Made by a program: the position numbers and the translations under genes
Assembly (NCBI GenBank): GCA_050330975.1
Contig: JBHJHK010000245.1
Location: forward strand, 1-16,957
DNA length: 16,957 nt
Source: JBHJHK01 sp050330975
GTDB lineage: Bacteria; Pseudomonadota; Gammaproteobacteria; Competibacterales; Competibacteraceae
Reading direction: 5' to 3'
Notes under the pieces: model-generated
What the model saw: the letters and a program-made list of their open reading frames with translations, nothing else
Told to the model about the DNA's origin: nothing
The model's database searches: none
In this document: in pieces, positions 7,279 to 14,271 of the stretch
How the letters are laid out: each line of letters begins with the position of its first letter
Numbering within the stretch: the first letter of the stretch is position 1

Positions 7279-8540
7279 TCGTCCTACTCCTCTACATCGC
7301 CATCTTTGCCCTGGCTTTTGCCGTCGTCAGACTCGTCACCAGCCATCTCGCCAAGGCGGCGGACTTCACCTCCCTCAAGCGGGTGACCTTTGGCGACGAG
7401 AGCGCCGTCAAGCCCGACCGCAGCGCCTCCATCATCTCGGTGCTGGTGATTTTTTTGCTCTGGGGGATGTTCACAGGCTCGAAATGGGTCCCCATCCACG
7501 TTCCAGGGCCCTTCGTGGGGGATGCCAGCTTCAATTACACCGTCGCCACCCCCGACGGCCAGCGGGACGACGCCACGGTATCTGTACGGGTCTTCGCCGT
7601 GGGCACCGAGGCCGACGTCCCCGAGGTCGAGCCCGGAGAGGGCTTTGCCAAGAACGACGCCGCCAAGGTGGGGGCGTGGCGCTCGACCCTGATCCGGGTG
7701 GATCGCAACGACGAGCTCGGCCGGGGGGAGGGCGCCACGGTGGTGGCCATCGACGGCCAGCCCATCGCCCCCGGGGAAACGGTGTCTGTGGCCTCGGGGG
7801 AAGTGACCCTCACCCCCAAGGGTACCCCCAACTACAAGCCGGCCGAGGGCTGGCAGATGGAGCCCATCTGGCTGCCGTCCCCCGAGACCGTGGTGGGACG
7901 GCTGGTGGAGATCGCCAACGCCGGCTATCAGAATTTCACCCTGTTGCAGCACCTAGGTTGGTCTTTGTTTCGGGTGGTGGCGGGGTTTTTGGTCGGGGCC
8001 CTGGTGGGGATACCCCTGGGTTATGCCATGGGCCTGTCGGGGTGGTTTCGCGGTTGGTTTGACCCCATCGTCGAGTTTATGCGCCCAGTGCCCCCCCTGG
8101 CGCTGATTCCCCTAGTGATCATCTGGGCGGGTATCGGCGAGGTGGGCAAGATTGTGCTGTTGTTTTTGGCGTCTTTGTGGATCATGACCATCGCCGCCCG
8201 GGCCGGGGTGTCGGGGATTCGTATCTCCAAGGTCCACGCCGCCTACTCTTTGGGGGCCTCTAGATGGCAGGTGTTGCGCCACGTCATCGTCCCCAACTCG
8301 TTGCCGGAGATCTTCACCGGGGCCCGGGTGGCCATGGGGGTGTGCTGGGGCACCGTGGTGGCGGCGGAACTGGTGGCCGCCGAGAAGGGGGCGGGGATGA
8401 TGATCATGGTGGCCTCCCGCTTCCAGCTCACCGACATCGTGATCATGGGGATCATCTTGATAGGCGTCATCGGCTACGGCATCGACGTTTTGATGCGCAT
8501 CGCCGAGGGTTGGCTGATCCCCTGGAAGGGGCGGGGTTGA
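7275..8540 (+). CDS. tauC: TauC-like ABC permease with an extra N-terminal extracytoplasmic domain
   Basis: The 421-residue inner-membrane permease is about 145 residues longer than E. coli TauC. Residues 1-22 are one membrane helix and about 51-69 a second. Residues about 72-196 form a polar insert, then the canonical permease begins at LPSPETVVGRL (about 200). The permease core contains MRPVPPLALIPLVIIWAGIG and the EAA-type loop AYSLGASRWQVLRHVIVP (about 323-340) that docks with TauB. It ends PWKG as in TauC. The insert includes SFNYTVATPDGQ followed by DDATVSVRV, which looks like the beta-strand pattern of bacterial Ig/cadherin-like domains, and a second Gly/Val-rich part. By topology it should face the periplasm, where it could contact the binding protein. 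It starts inside the tauB stop. Confidence 0.85.
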   Translation: MIVLLLYIAIFALAFAVVRLVTSHLAKAADFTSLKRVTFGDESAVKPDRSASIISVLVIFLLWGMFTGSKWVPIHVPGPFVGDASFNYTVATPDGQRDDATVSVRVFAVGTEADVPEVEPGEGFAKNDAAKVGAWRSTLIRVDRNDELGRGEGATVVAIDGQPIAPGETVSVASGEVTLTPKGTPNYKPAEGWQMEPIWLPSPETVVGRLVEIANAGYQNFTLLQHLGWSLFRVVAGFLVGALVGIPLGYAMGLSGWFRGWFDPIVEFMRPVPPLALIPLVIIWAGIGEVGKIVLLFLASLWIMTIAARAGVSGIRISKVHAAYSLGASRWQVLRHVIVPNSLPEIFTGARVAMGVCWGTVVAAELVAAEKGAGMMIMVASRFQLTDIVIMGIILIGVIGYGIDVLMRIAEGWLIPWKGRG

Positions 8541-8602
8541 GGTAAAAGCCTCCCCTGGCAATGCCACCTGGACTGGGCAGCCTCGCCAGGGCAACCCCGC
8601 CC
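8529..8602 (+). other. Multibranch RNA structure overlapping the tauC stop
   Basis: The outer stem is a perfect 11 bp, GGGCGGGGTTG (8529-8539) with CAACCCCGCCC (8592-8602). Inside it a second perfect stem, CCCTGGC (8553-8559) with GCCAGGG (8585-8591), stacks directly on one side and holds a small TGCC/GGCA stem. A small AGG/CCT arm (8540-8551) fills the other side, giving a three-way-junction-like fold. The tauC stop TGA is at its base. No T-tract follows, so an intrinsic terminator is not obvious. It may mark a protected mRNA end. Confidence 0.5.
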
Positions 8603-8675
8603 TTGAGGCGTCGCCGTGCATGTTGTCAGCCATGTGCCATTTCCCCCGTGGTTGCTGAAATCAGCGCTCATTGAT

Positions 8676-8708
8676 CCCCCCGTTATCCCCCCGTTATCCC
8701 CCCGCCAT
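8676..8708 (+). repeat. 11-bp tandem repeat CCCCCCGTTAT
   Basis: Two perfect copies of CCCCCCGTTAT (8676-8686, 8687-8697) are followed by a third copy with two changes (CCCCCCGCCAT). The string TTATCCCCC (8694-8702) can pair perfectly with GGGGGATAA at 8741-8749. The same C6/TTAT module occurs inverted at 3016-3031. Confidence 0.65.
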
Positions 8709-8757
8709 GGTGCTCCCCTTTGCCCTGGCCAGAGGGATTTGGGGGATAAAGTCACCC

Positions 8758-9048
8758 GGGCTGGGGTTTGGCTATTGGGGGGCCATGGGGTTAGTGTTAT
8801 TGCCCCAAGCCCTGTACCACCCTTGGCCAGCCACCGTTAACCAACGGGTGATCGCCTTTAAAGAGACCTCTATCGTCACTATCGTCGGCTTTTTTGAGGT
8901 GATGGCCTCTGGCAATGCCACCATTGGTCGCAGTGATTGGGTCGGCCCGTATCTCGAGGTCTATTTCTTTGTGGGTGTCATCTATTTTCTCTTTGCCTTT
9001 GCCCTCTCCCGCTATGGCGCCTACCTGGAGCGGCGGGGTCCTCAGTGA
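8758..9048 (+). pseudogene. C-terminal relic of an amino-acid ABC transporter permease (AapM/BztC-like)
   Basis: About 96 codons read as the last part of a general amino-acid permease. LGFGYWGAMGLVLLPQAL is the EAA-loop end of the family, normally L-G-L-x-Y-W-x-A-M-x-L-V-x-L-P-Q-A-L. It is followed by the family-typical VNQ, FKETSIVTIVGFFEV, a tryptophan-containing loop, YLEVYFFVGVIYFLFAF and the end SRYGAYLERR. The N-terminal two thirds of the permease (the membrane helices before the EAA loop) are absent. Upstream in-frame sequence is Pro/Gly-rich repeat DNA with no ribosome site. It is therefore a truncated remnant lying between two intact ABC operons. A small residual protein from an ATG at 8671 is possible but unlikely to be functional. 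Confidence 0.7.
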
Positions 9049-9384
9049 AAATAGGGGGGTGTCGGTCAGGCGAGCCCACTGGTCGGCCAGCGCCTCTGCG
9101 ACAAAGGGAAAACCCATAACAAAAATCAAACAAAATCAATCCTATAGAATCCGATAAGTAAGATTCCCAGCGAAAATCATGAAAAATGCCATCCGTGAGC
9201 TATAGTACCGTGGACATGGGGCAATTCACAAAGCCTACTGTGCTTGAAGATACAGGGCGAGGAGCCGTGCTGAGCCAACATAGCCAAAGATCGTCATCTC
9301 TTTTCCCACTGGCCCCCCCCACGCCCGGCCGCGGACAGCTTCAACGACGAGTGGCATTGCGTCACCACCCCGGGGAGTCCTGTA
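9049..9384. other. Intergenic region upstream of the polyamine-type operon
   Basis: This 336-bp region has an AT-rich core at about 9110-9190 in otherwise GC-rich DNA, the likely promoter area for the downstream four-gene transporter operon. Hexamers such as TATAGA (near 9143) and TATAGT (near 9201) could serve as -10 boxes, but neither has a clear -35 at proper distance. No repeat or convincing small gene is seen. Confidence 0.4.
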
Positions 9385-10521
9385 GTGGCCGCTGATGGCC
9401 ATGGGACGGCGCCGGTAGCGGAGTTTCGCGGCGTCTCCAAGCGCTTTGGCGAGGTCCTCGCCGCCGACAACCTCAATCTCACCATCGAGCGGGGCGAGTT
9501 CCTCTCGTTTCTGGGGCCATCGGGCTGCGGCAAGACCACGGCGCTGCGGATGTTGGCGGGGTTTGAGACGCCGACCAAGGGCGAGGTACTCATCGATGGC
9601 GAGTCGGTCAACGCCCTTGAGCCCTATCGGCGGCCGGTCAATATGGTCTTCCAGAGCTACGCCCTCTTTCCCCACCTCACCGTTGCCCAGAACATCAGCT
9701 TTGGCCTCCGCCAACGCCGTCCGCGGCTGCGCCCCTCGGCCATCGCCGAGCAGGTGGAGCGGGTGTTGGGGATCGTTCGCCTCTCGGGCTTCGGCAACCG
9801 GCGCATTTGGCAGATGTCCGGCGGTCAGCAGCAGCGGGTCGCCCTCGCCCGGGCCATCATCAACGAACCCAAGCTGCTGCTCCTCGACGAACCCCTCGCC
9901 GCCCTCGACCGCAAGCTGCGCAAGGAGATGCAGATCGAGCTCCAGGACCTCCAGCGGCAACTGGGGATCACCTTTGTCCTGGTCACCCATGACCAGGAGG
10001 AGGCGTTGTCCCTCTCCGATCGGGTCTGTGTCATGGGAGCGGGGCGCATCGTCCAGGTGGGCTCCCCCCGGGAGCTCTACGACCAACCCAAGAGCCGCTA
10101 CGTGGCCGACTTCGTCGGCACCTCGAACTTTTTTGGCGGCCAGGTGGAAGCCGCCGCCGACCGGCGGGCCACGGTGCGCCTCGACAGTGGGATACGGCTG
10201 GCGGGGCAAACGGCGAGCCCCATGGCGGTGGGGGATGCCGCTTGGGTGAGCATACGCCCAGAGCAGATCAAACTGACCCGCAGCCCCCAGGATGAGGCCC
10301 TGGAGGTGACGGTTCACAACCGCATTTTCCTCGGCGAGCACACCGAGTACCTGGTGCGCCACCCGACGGTGGGCGATTTCTTGGTGCTGGCGCCGAGACA
10401 GTCGGAGGCGGCCGGTGGTCCCTTTGAGCACGGCGAGACTGCTTGGGCACAATGGCAGACGGGCGCTGCCATCATCCTGGAGCAGGACTCAATTCATCCA
10501 AAAGTCAACCGGGAGACCTAG
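9385..10521 (+). CDS. PotA-like ABC ATPase (spermidine/putrescine-type importer)
   Basis: The 378-residue ATPase belongs to the PotA/CysA/MalK type. Walker A GPSGCGKTT is at 44-52, Q-loop VFQSYALFPH at about 88-97, signature MSGGQ at 144-148, Walker B LLLLDE at 164-169 and the H-loop His at 202. A C-terminal TOBE-like regulatory region runs from about 285 to 365, beginning near SIRPEQIKL. The start is GTG 9385 with GGGGAG 7 nt upstream. There is no better ATG downstream before the conserved region. It is the first gene of a tight plus-strand operon: the binding-protein gene starts 6 bases after its stop. Family and operon order point to polyamines or related organic cations. The exact ligand is inferred, not seen. 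Confidence 0.88.
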   Translation: MAADGHGTAPVAEFRGVSKRFGEVLAADNLNLTIERGEFLSFLGPSGCGKTTALRMLAGFETPTKGEVLIDGESVNALEPYRRPVNMVFQSYALFPHLTVAQNISFGLRQRRPRLRPSAIAEQVERVLGIVRLSGFGNRRIWQMSGGQQQRVALARAIINEPKLLLLDEPLAALDRKLRKEMQIELQDLQRQLGITFVLVTHDQEEALSLSDRVCVMGAGRIVQVGSPRELYDQPKSRYVADFVGTSNFFGGQVEAAADRRATVRLDSGIRLAGQTASPMAVGDAAWVSIRPEQIKLTRSPQDEALEVTVHNRIFLGEHTEYLVRHPTVGDFLVLAPRQSEAAGGPFEHGETAWAQWQTGAAIILEQDSIHPKVNRET

Positions 10522-10527
10522 AGGGTC

Positions 10528-11676
10528 ATGATCAACTACCTCTCCAAGCGCAAATTTATGGCCGAGCTTTGTCGCTATCGGCGCGGCTCCATCACCCGCC
10601 GCCATTTCTTGGGCGCCACCGGCCTCGGTACGGCCATGGCGGTGCTGGGCAGCGCGATGCCGGCCCTGCGGCCGCGCCCCGCCTCGGCGGCCGATATTGG
10701 CAACCGCGTGATACTCGCCACCTGGCCCAACTACCACAATCTCGACAATTTCGAGCGCTTCACCGACCAGACCGGTGCCTTTGCCCAGGTCAACGTCTTT
10801 GGCTCCAACGAGGAGATGCTGGCCAAGCTCCAGGCGGGGGGAAGCGGCTGGGATGTGTTTGTCCCCACCAACTACACTATCACCACCTACGTCAAAGAGG
10901 ATCTCATCGAGCCGTTGGATGTCGCCAAACTGCCCAACTACGACGCCTCGGCCCTCGACCCGCGCTTCTCCGATGCCGGCATCGTCGATGGCACCCTCTA
11001 CGCCGTCCCCAAGAACTGGGGCACCACGGGCTATGTGGTGAACACCCAACACACCGACGGCCAGGCTCTCACCACCTGGAAAGAATTTTGGGACATCTCC
11101 CGGGAGGGCTTCTCCGGGCGCACCATGGTCCACGACTACCAGCTCACCACCATTGGCAACGCCCTCAAATACTTCGGCTACTCGTTTAACTCCATCGATC
11201 CCGCCGAGCTGGCCGACGCCGAGGCCCTACTGCTCGACGTCAAGCCCCACCTGTTCGCCATCTCCTCGGACTATCAGCCGGCCATGCGCAATGGCGACGC
11301 CTGGATGAGCATGTGCTGGACGGGGGATGGCAAGCAGCTCAATACCGACCTGCCCGAGCTGGTCTATGTCATCGGCCGCGAGGGGGGGGAGATCTGGAGC
11401 GACTATTACGCCATCCCCAAAGGGGCGCCCCATCGGGAGGCGGCCTATGCCCTGATCAACTTCCTCATCGATCCCCAAGTGAACGCCGACGAGGCGTTGG
11501 CCCACGGCTATCCGGTGGCCGATAGCCGCACCAACGCCCTGCTCCCCAAGGAGATGCTGGAGGATCCCATCCTCTATCCGGCCCAAGAGCTCCTCTCCGC
11601 CTTGGAGTTCGGGGCGGCGGCAACCCTCACCGACCCCAATCGCGCCGAGCTACTGGCGCGCTTTAAGTCCGCCTAA
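10528..11676 (+). CDS. PotD/PotF-like binding protein with Tat signal
   Basis: The 382-residue periplasmic solute-binding protein is of the spermidine/putrescine type. It has a twin-arginine signal, ITRRHFLGATGLG (Arg24, Arg25), followed by a weakly hydrophobic stretch and an ASA-A cleavage site near residue 54. Tat export suggests it folds before export. Family features include ILATWPNYHNLDNFERFTDQ near the mature start, VNVFGSNEEMLAKL, GWDVFVPTNYTI, YAVPKNWGTTGYVVN and DAWMSMCWTGDG. These are regions that line the ligand cleft in PotD/PotF. The start ATG 10528 is close behind GAGG; ATG 10558 would also keep the Tat motif but has no ribosome site. It is the second gene of the operon. Confidence 0.87.
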   Translation: MINYLSKRKFMAELCRYRRGSITRRHFLGATGLGTAMAVLGSAMPALRPRPASAADIGNRVILATWPNYHNLDNFERFTDQTGAFAQVNVFGSNEEMLAKLQAGGSGWDVFVPTNYTITTYVKEDLIEPLDVAKLPNYDASALDPRFSDAGIVDGTLYAVPKNWGTTGYVVNTQHTDGQALTTWKEFWDISREGFSGRTMVHDYQLTTIGNALKYFGYSFNSIDPAELADAEALLLDVKPHLFAISSDYQPAMRNGDAWMSMCWTGDGKQLNTDLPELVYVIGREGGEIWSDYYAIPKGAPHREAAYALINFLIDPQVNADEALAHGYPVADSRTNALLPKEMLEDPILYPAQELLSALEFGAAATLTDPNRAELLARFKSA

Positions 11677-11697
11677 CAACCCAACTGGAGTGGGGGA

Positions 11698-12549
11698 ATG
11701 AGTCACCGCGAACGCACCTGGCTACTCCTCGCCCCGGCGGCGGCTTGCCTGCTGGTGATGTTGGTTCTCCCCCTCTGCGTGTTGCTCGTCTTTAGCTTTG
11801 GCGAACGGGCCGAGGCCGGTGGCTATGCCCCGGCCTTTACCCTGGCCCAGTACGCCAATCTACCGGCGCGCTGGGCCGCCTTTCACAACACCCTAGTCCT
11901 CGCCCCCCTGGGGACCCTGGCGGTCCTCCTCATCGCCTACCCCCTGGCCTACCAGCTGGCGGTGAAAACCAGCTCCCGCTGGAAAACCCTGCTGCTAGTC
12001 CTGGTGATCGTCCCCTTTTGGACCAGCATTCTGATCCGCAGCTACGCCTGGATCTTCATCCTGGGGGGACGGGGTATCCCCGCGCTCCTGGAGAGCCTTG
12101 GCATTGAAGGCGTCAGGCTGATCTACACCCCCTTTGCGGTCTTTATCGGCATCGTCTATGGCTATCTGCCCCTGATGGTCTTCCCCATCTACGTCAGTCT
12201 CGACCGCCTGGATAAGCGGCTCCTGGAGGCCTCGTCAGATCTCGGGGCAACGCCCCTGGGGACCTTCCTCCAGGTGACGCTACCGCTGTCTATCCCCGGG
12301 GTAGCCACCGGTTGTCTGTTGGTGTTCATTTTGTTGATGGGTGAATTTCTGATCCCCGCGCTTCTGGGGGGCGGCAAGGTCTTCTTTGTCGGCAACGCCC
12401 TGGTGGATCTGTTTTTGCAATCGCGCAACTGGGCCTATGGCTCGGCCGTGGCCATTACCCTGGTGGCGGTGATGTTGGTGACCGTCACCCTCTACATGCG
12501 GGTGATCGCCCGGCTGAACGCCCAGCGCCACGACGTCTCGCTCATGTGA
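11698..12549 (+). CDS. PotB-like ABC permease
   Basis: The 283-residue inner-membrane permease has about six predicted helices. The first is at residues about 8-30 (WLLLAPAAACLLVMLVLPLC), and a large loop follows before the core domain. The EAA loop, EASSDLGATPLGTFLQVTLP (about residues 179-198), contacts the ATPase. GGAGTGGGGGA before ATG 11698 gives a good ribosome site. The gene lies 21 bases after the binding-protein stop, and its own stop overlaps the next start by 4 bp (GTGA). It forms a heterodimer with the next permease in this family. Confidence 0.87.
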   Translation: MSHRERTWLLLAPAAACLLVMLVLPLCVLLVFSFGERAEAGGYAPAFTLAQYANLPARWAAFHNTLVLAPLGTLAVLLIAYPLAYQLAVKTSSRWKTLLLVLVIVPFWTSILIRSYAWIFILGGRGIPALLESLGIEGVRLIYTPFAVFIGIVYGYLPLMVFPIYVSLDRLDKRLLEASSDLGATPLGTFLQVTLPLSIPGVATGCLLVFILLMGEFLIPALLGGGKVFFVGNALVDLFLQSRNWAYGSAVAITLVAVMLVTVTLYMRVIARLNAQRHDVSLM

Positions 12550-13370
12550 GCTTTGCCATGCGCATCTATACGGCCTTGATCTATCTCTTTCTCTACACCC
12601 CCATCGGCATCATTGCCCTATTTAGCTTCAACGCCGGTCGCAATGCCAGCCAGCTCCAGGGTTTTTCCACCCGATGGTATGGACGGGCCCTCAATAACCC
12701 CTTTGTGATGGATGCCTTGGAGACCAGCCTCATCGTCGCTTTTATCTCGGCGACCCTGGCGAGCCTCTTTGGCACCATGGCGGCGGTGGCCCTACAACAG
12801 ACCCGCGGACCGGTGCGGGCGATCTTTGATGGGCTGATCTACATCGCCATTATGATCCCCGGTATTGTCATCGGCATCGCCACCCTCATCGCCCTGGTCA
12901 CCCTATTCGACGCCCTCAATCCCCTCCTCGCCGCCCTTTGGCCCGTCGCCGGCGACCCGCCGCGGCTGGCCATGGGCATGGGCACGCTGATCGCCGCCCA
13001 CACCATGTTCACCATGGCGTTGGTGGTGGTCATCGTGCGGGCCCGGCTGGTGGGTATGGAGCAGTCCCTCACCGAAGCGGCGGCGGACCTCTATGCCACC
13101 CCCTTTGGGGTCTTTCGCCAGGTGACCTTGCCGCTCATCGCCCCGGCGATCCTCGCCGGCTTCCTCCTCAGCTTCACCTTTAGCTTTGACGATTTCATCA
13201 TCGCCTTCTTTGTCGCGGGATCGGAGACCACGCTGCCCATCTACGTTTTTTCTTCCATCCGCCGCGGCGTGACACCGGAGGTCAACGCCATTGGCACCCT
13301 GGTGTTGACGACATCCCTCATACTGCTGATTATCGCGCAGCTCATTCTGCGCCGCGGCGACCGCCGCTGA
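12546..13370 (+). CDS. PotC-like ABC permease
   Basis: The 274-residue permease is partner to the preceding PotB-like protein. The first helix is at about 6-27 (IYTALIYLFLYTPIGIIALF). Further helices and the EAA loop EAAADLYATPFGVFRQVTLP follow in the C-terminal half. Its usual Gly (EAAxDLGA) is Tyr here, a change in a normally conserved loop position. The segment FSFDDFIIAFFVAG is typical of PotC/YdcV. The start is GTG 12546, overlapping the previous stop as GTGA; an ATG at 12558 is a weaker alternative. It is the last transporter gene in the operon, with 73 bases before the dehydrogenase. Confidence 0.86.
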   Translation: MSFAMRIYTALIYLFLYTPIGIIALFSFNAGRNASQLQGFSTRWYGRALNNPFVMDALETSLIVAFISATLASLFGTMAAVALQQTRGPVRAIFDGLIYIAIMIPGIVIGIATLIALVTLFDALNPLLAALWPVAGDPPRLAMGMGTLIAAHTMFTMALVVVIVRARLVGMEQSLTEAAADLYATPFGVFRQVTLPLIAPAILAGFLLSFTFSFDDFIIAFFVAGSETTLPIYVFSSIRRGVTPEVNAIGTLVLTTSLILLIIAQLILRRGDRR

Positions 13371-13443
13371 CCTTCGCTACATTTGCAGGTTTTCAGGTGA
13401 TCTCGATTTTCAACTGCGCTGTGTTCAACACGGGAGGGGCGAC

Positions 13444-14202
13444 ATGCTGCTGAGGGGGAAAATTGCCTTTATCACCGGCGCCGGTTCTGGCATCGGTGCC
13501 GCGGGGGCGAAGGCCCTGGCGGCGGAGGGAGCCCATGTGGTGGTGACAGACCGCGATGGCCCTGCGGCCGAGGCGGTGGTAGCTTCGATCCGGGCCGCCG
13601 GGGGCTCTGGGGAAAATCGGGTGCTCGATGTCACCGATGACAAGGCCCTCACCGACGCCATCGCCGAGACCGCCAACTCCCACGGTCGCCTCGACATACT
13701 CCATTCCCACGCCGGCATCCAGATTGAAGGCCCCCTAGAGGCGGTGACCGTCGCGCAGATGGACGCCTCGTGGGGGCTCAACGTCCGCGCCCACTTTCTC
13801 GCAGCCCAGGCGGCGATTGGGCCCATGCGCCGCCAGGGGGGCGGGAGCATCATCATCACCTCGTCTAATTCTGGGGTGCAATACGACCGGGAGATGATCG
13901 CCTATGCCACCACCAAACATGCGGTGCTGGCCATGGCGCGCCAGATCGCAGCGGACTACGCCAAGGAGAAGATTCGCTGCAACATACTCTGCCCCGGCTT
14001 TATCGACACCCCCTTTAACCGCGGTTTCGAGATCCAAATGGGGGGCAGAGCAAAGCTAGAGGCCTACATCGCCACGGCCATCCCCATGGGGCGCTGGGGG
14101 ACCGTCGAGGAGATGGCCGACGCCATCGTCTTCCTCGCCTCCGATCGCTCCTCGTTTATGACTGGGCATGCCTTGGTGATTGACGGCGGTGAATCCATCT
14201 AG
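13444..14202 (+). CDS. Short-chain dehydrogenase/reductase (SDR)
   Basis: The 252-residue classical SDR has the Rossmann motif TGAGSGIG at 11-18 and Asp36 at the end of strand 2, predicting NAD(H) over NADP(H). Asp62 follows in the adenine-binding DVT. The catalytic tetrad is visible as Asn113, Ser141, Tyr154 and Lys158 (YATTK). The usual NNAG motif after strand 4 is replaced by SHAG within LHSHAGI, an uncommon variant. The C-terminus GHALVIDGGESI is normal for the family. GGGAGGGG lies about 5 nt before ATG 13444. Position right after the polyamine-type transporter suggests it acts on the imported compound or its breakdown product, but the substrate is unknown. Confidence 0.88.
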   Translation: MLLRGKIAFITGAGSGIGAAGAKALAAEGAHVVVTDRDGPAAEAVVASIRAAGGSGENRVLDVTDDKALTDAIAETANSHGRLDILHSHAGIQIEGPLEAVTVAQMDASWGLNVRAHFLAAQAAIGPMRRQGGGSIIITSSNSGVQYDREMIAYATTKHAVLAMARQIAADYAKEKIRCNILCPGFIDTPFNRGFEIQMGGRAKLEAYIATAIPMGRWGTVEEMADAIVFLASDRSSFMTGHALVIDGGESI

Positions 14203-14271
14203 TGCAGAGCCCCAACAGGATTAGCGTCCAGGTCGCGGGAAGGGGCACCTGGGACTCGTCCCCGAGGGGGG

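Noticed and set aside
8797..9129. Minus-strand open frame overlapping the permease relic
   Set aside because: The plus strand matches a known permease C-terminus over about 95 residues; the minus frame matches nothing recognisable.
9186..9395. 69-codon plus-strand open frame before the PotA-like gene
   Set aside because: No ribosome site and poor composition; it runs into the GTG start region of the real gene.
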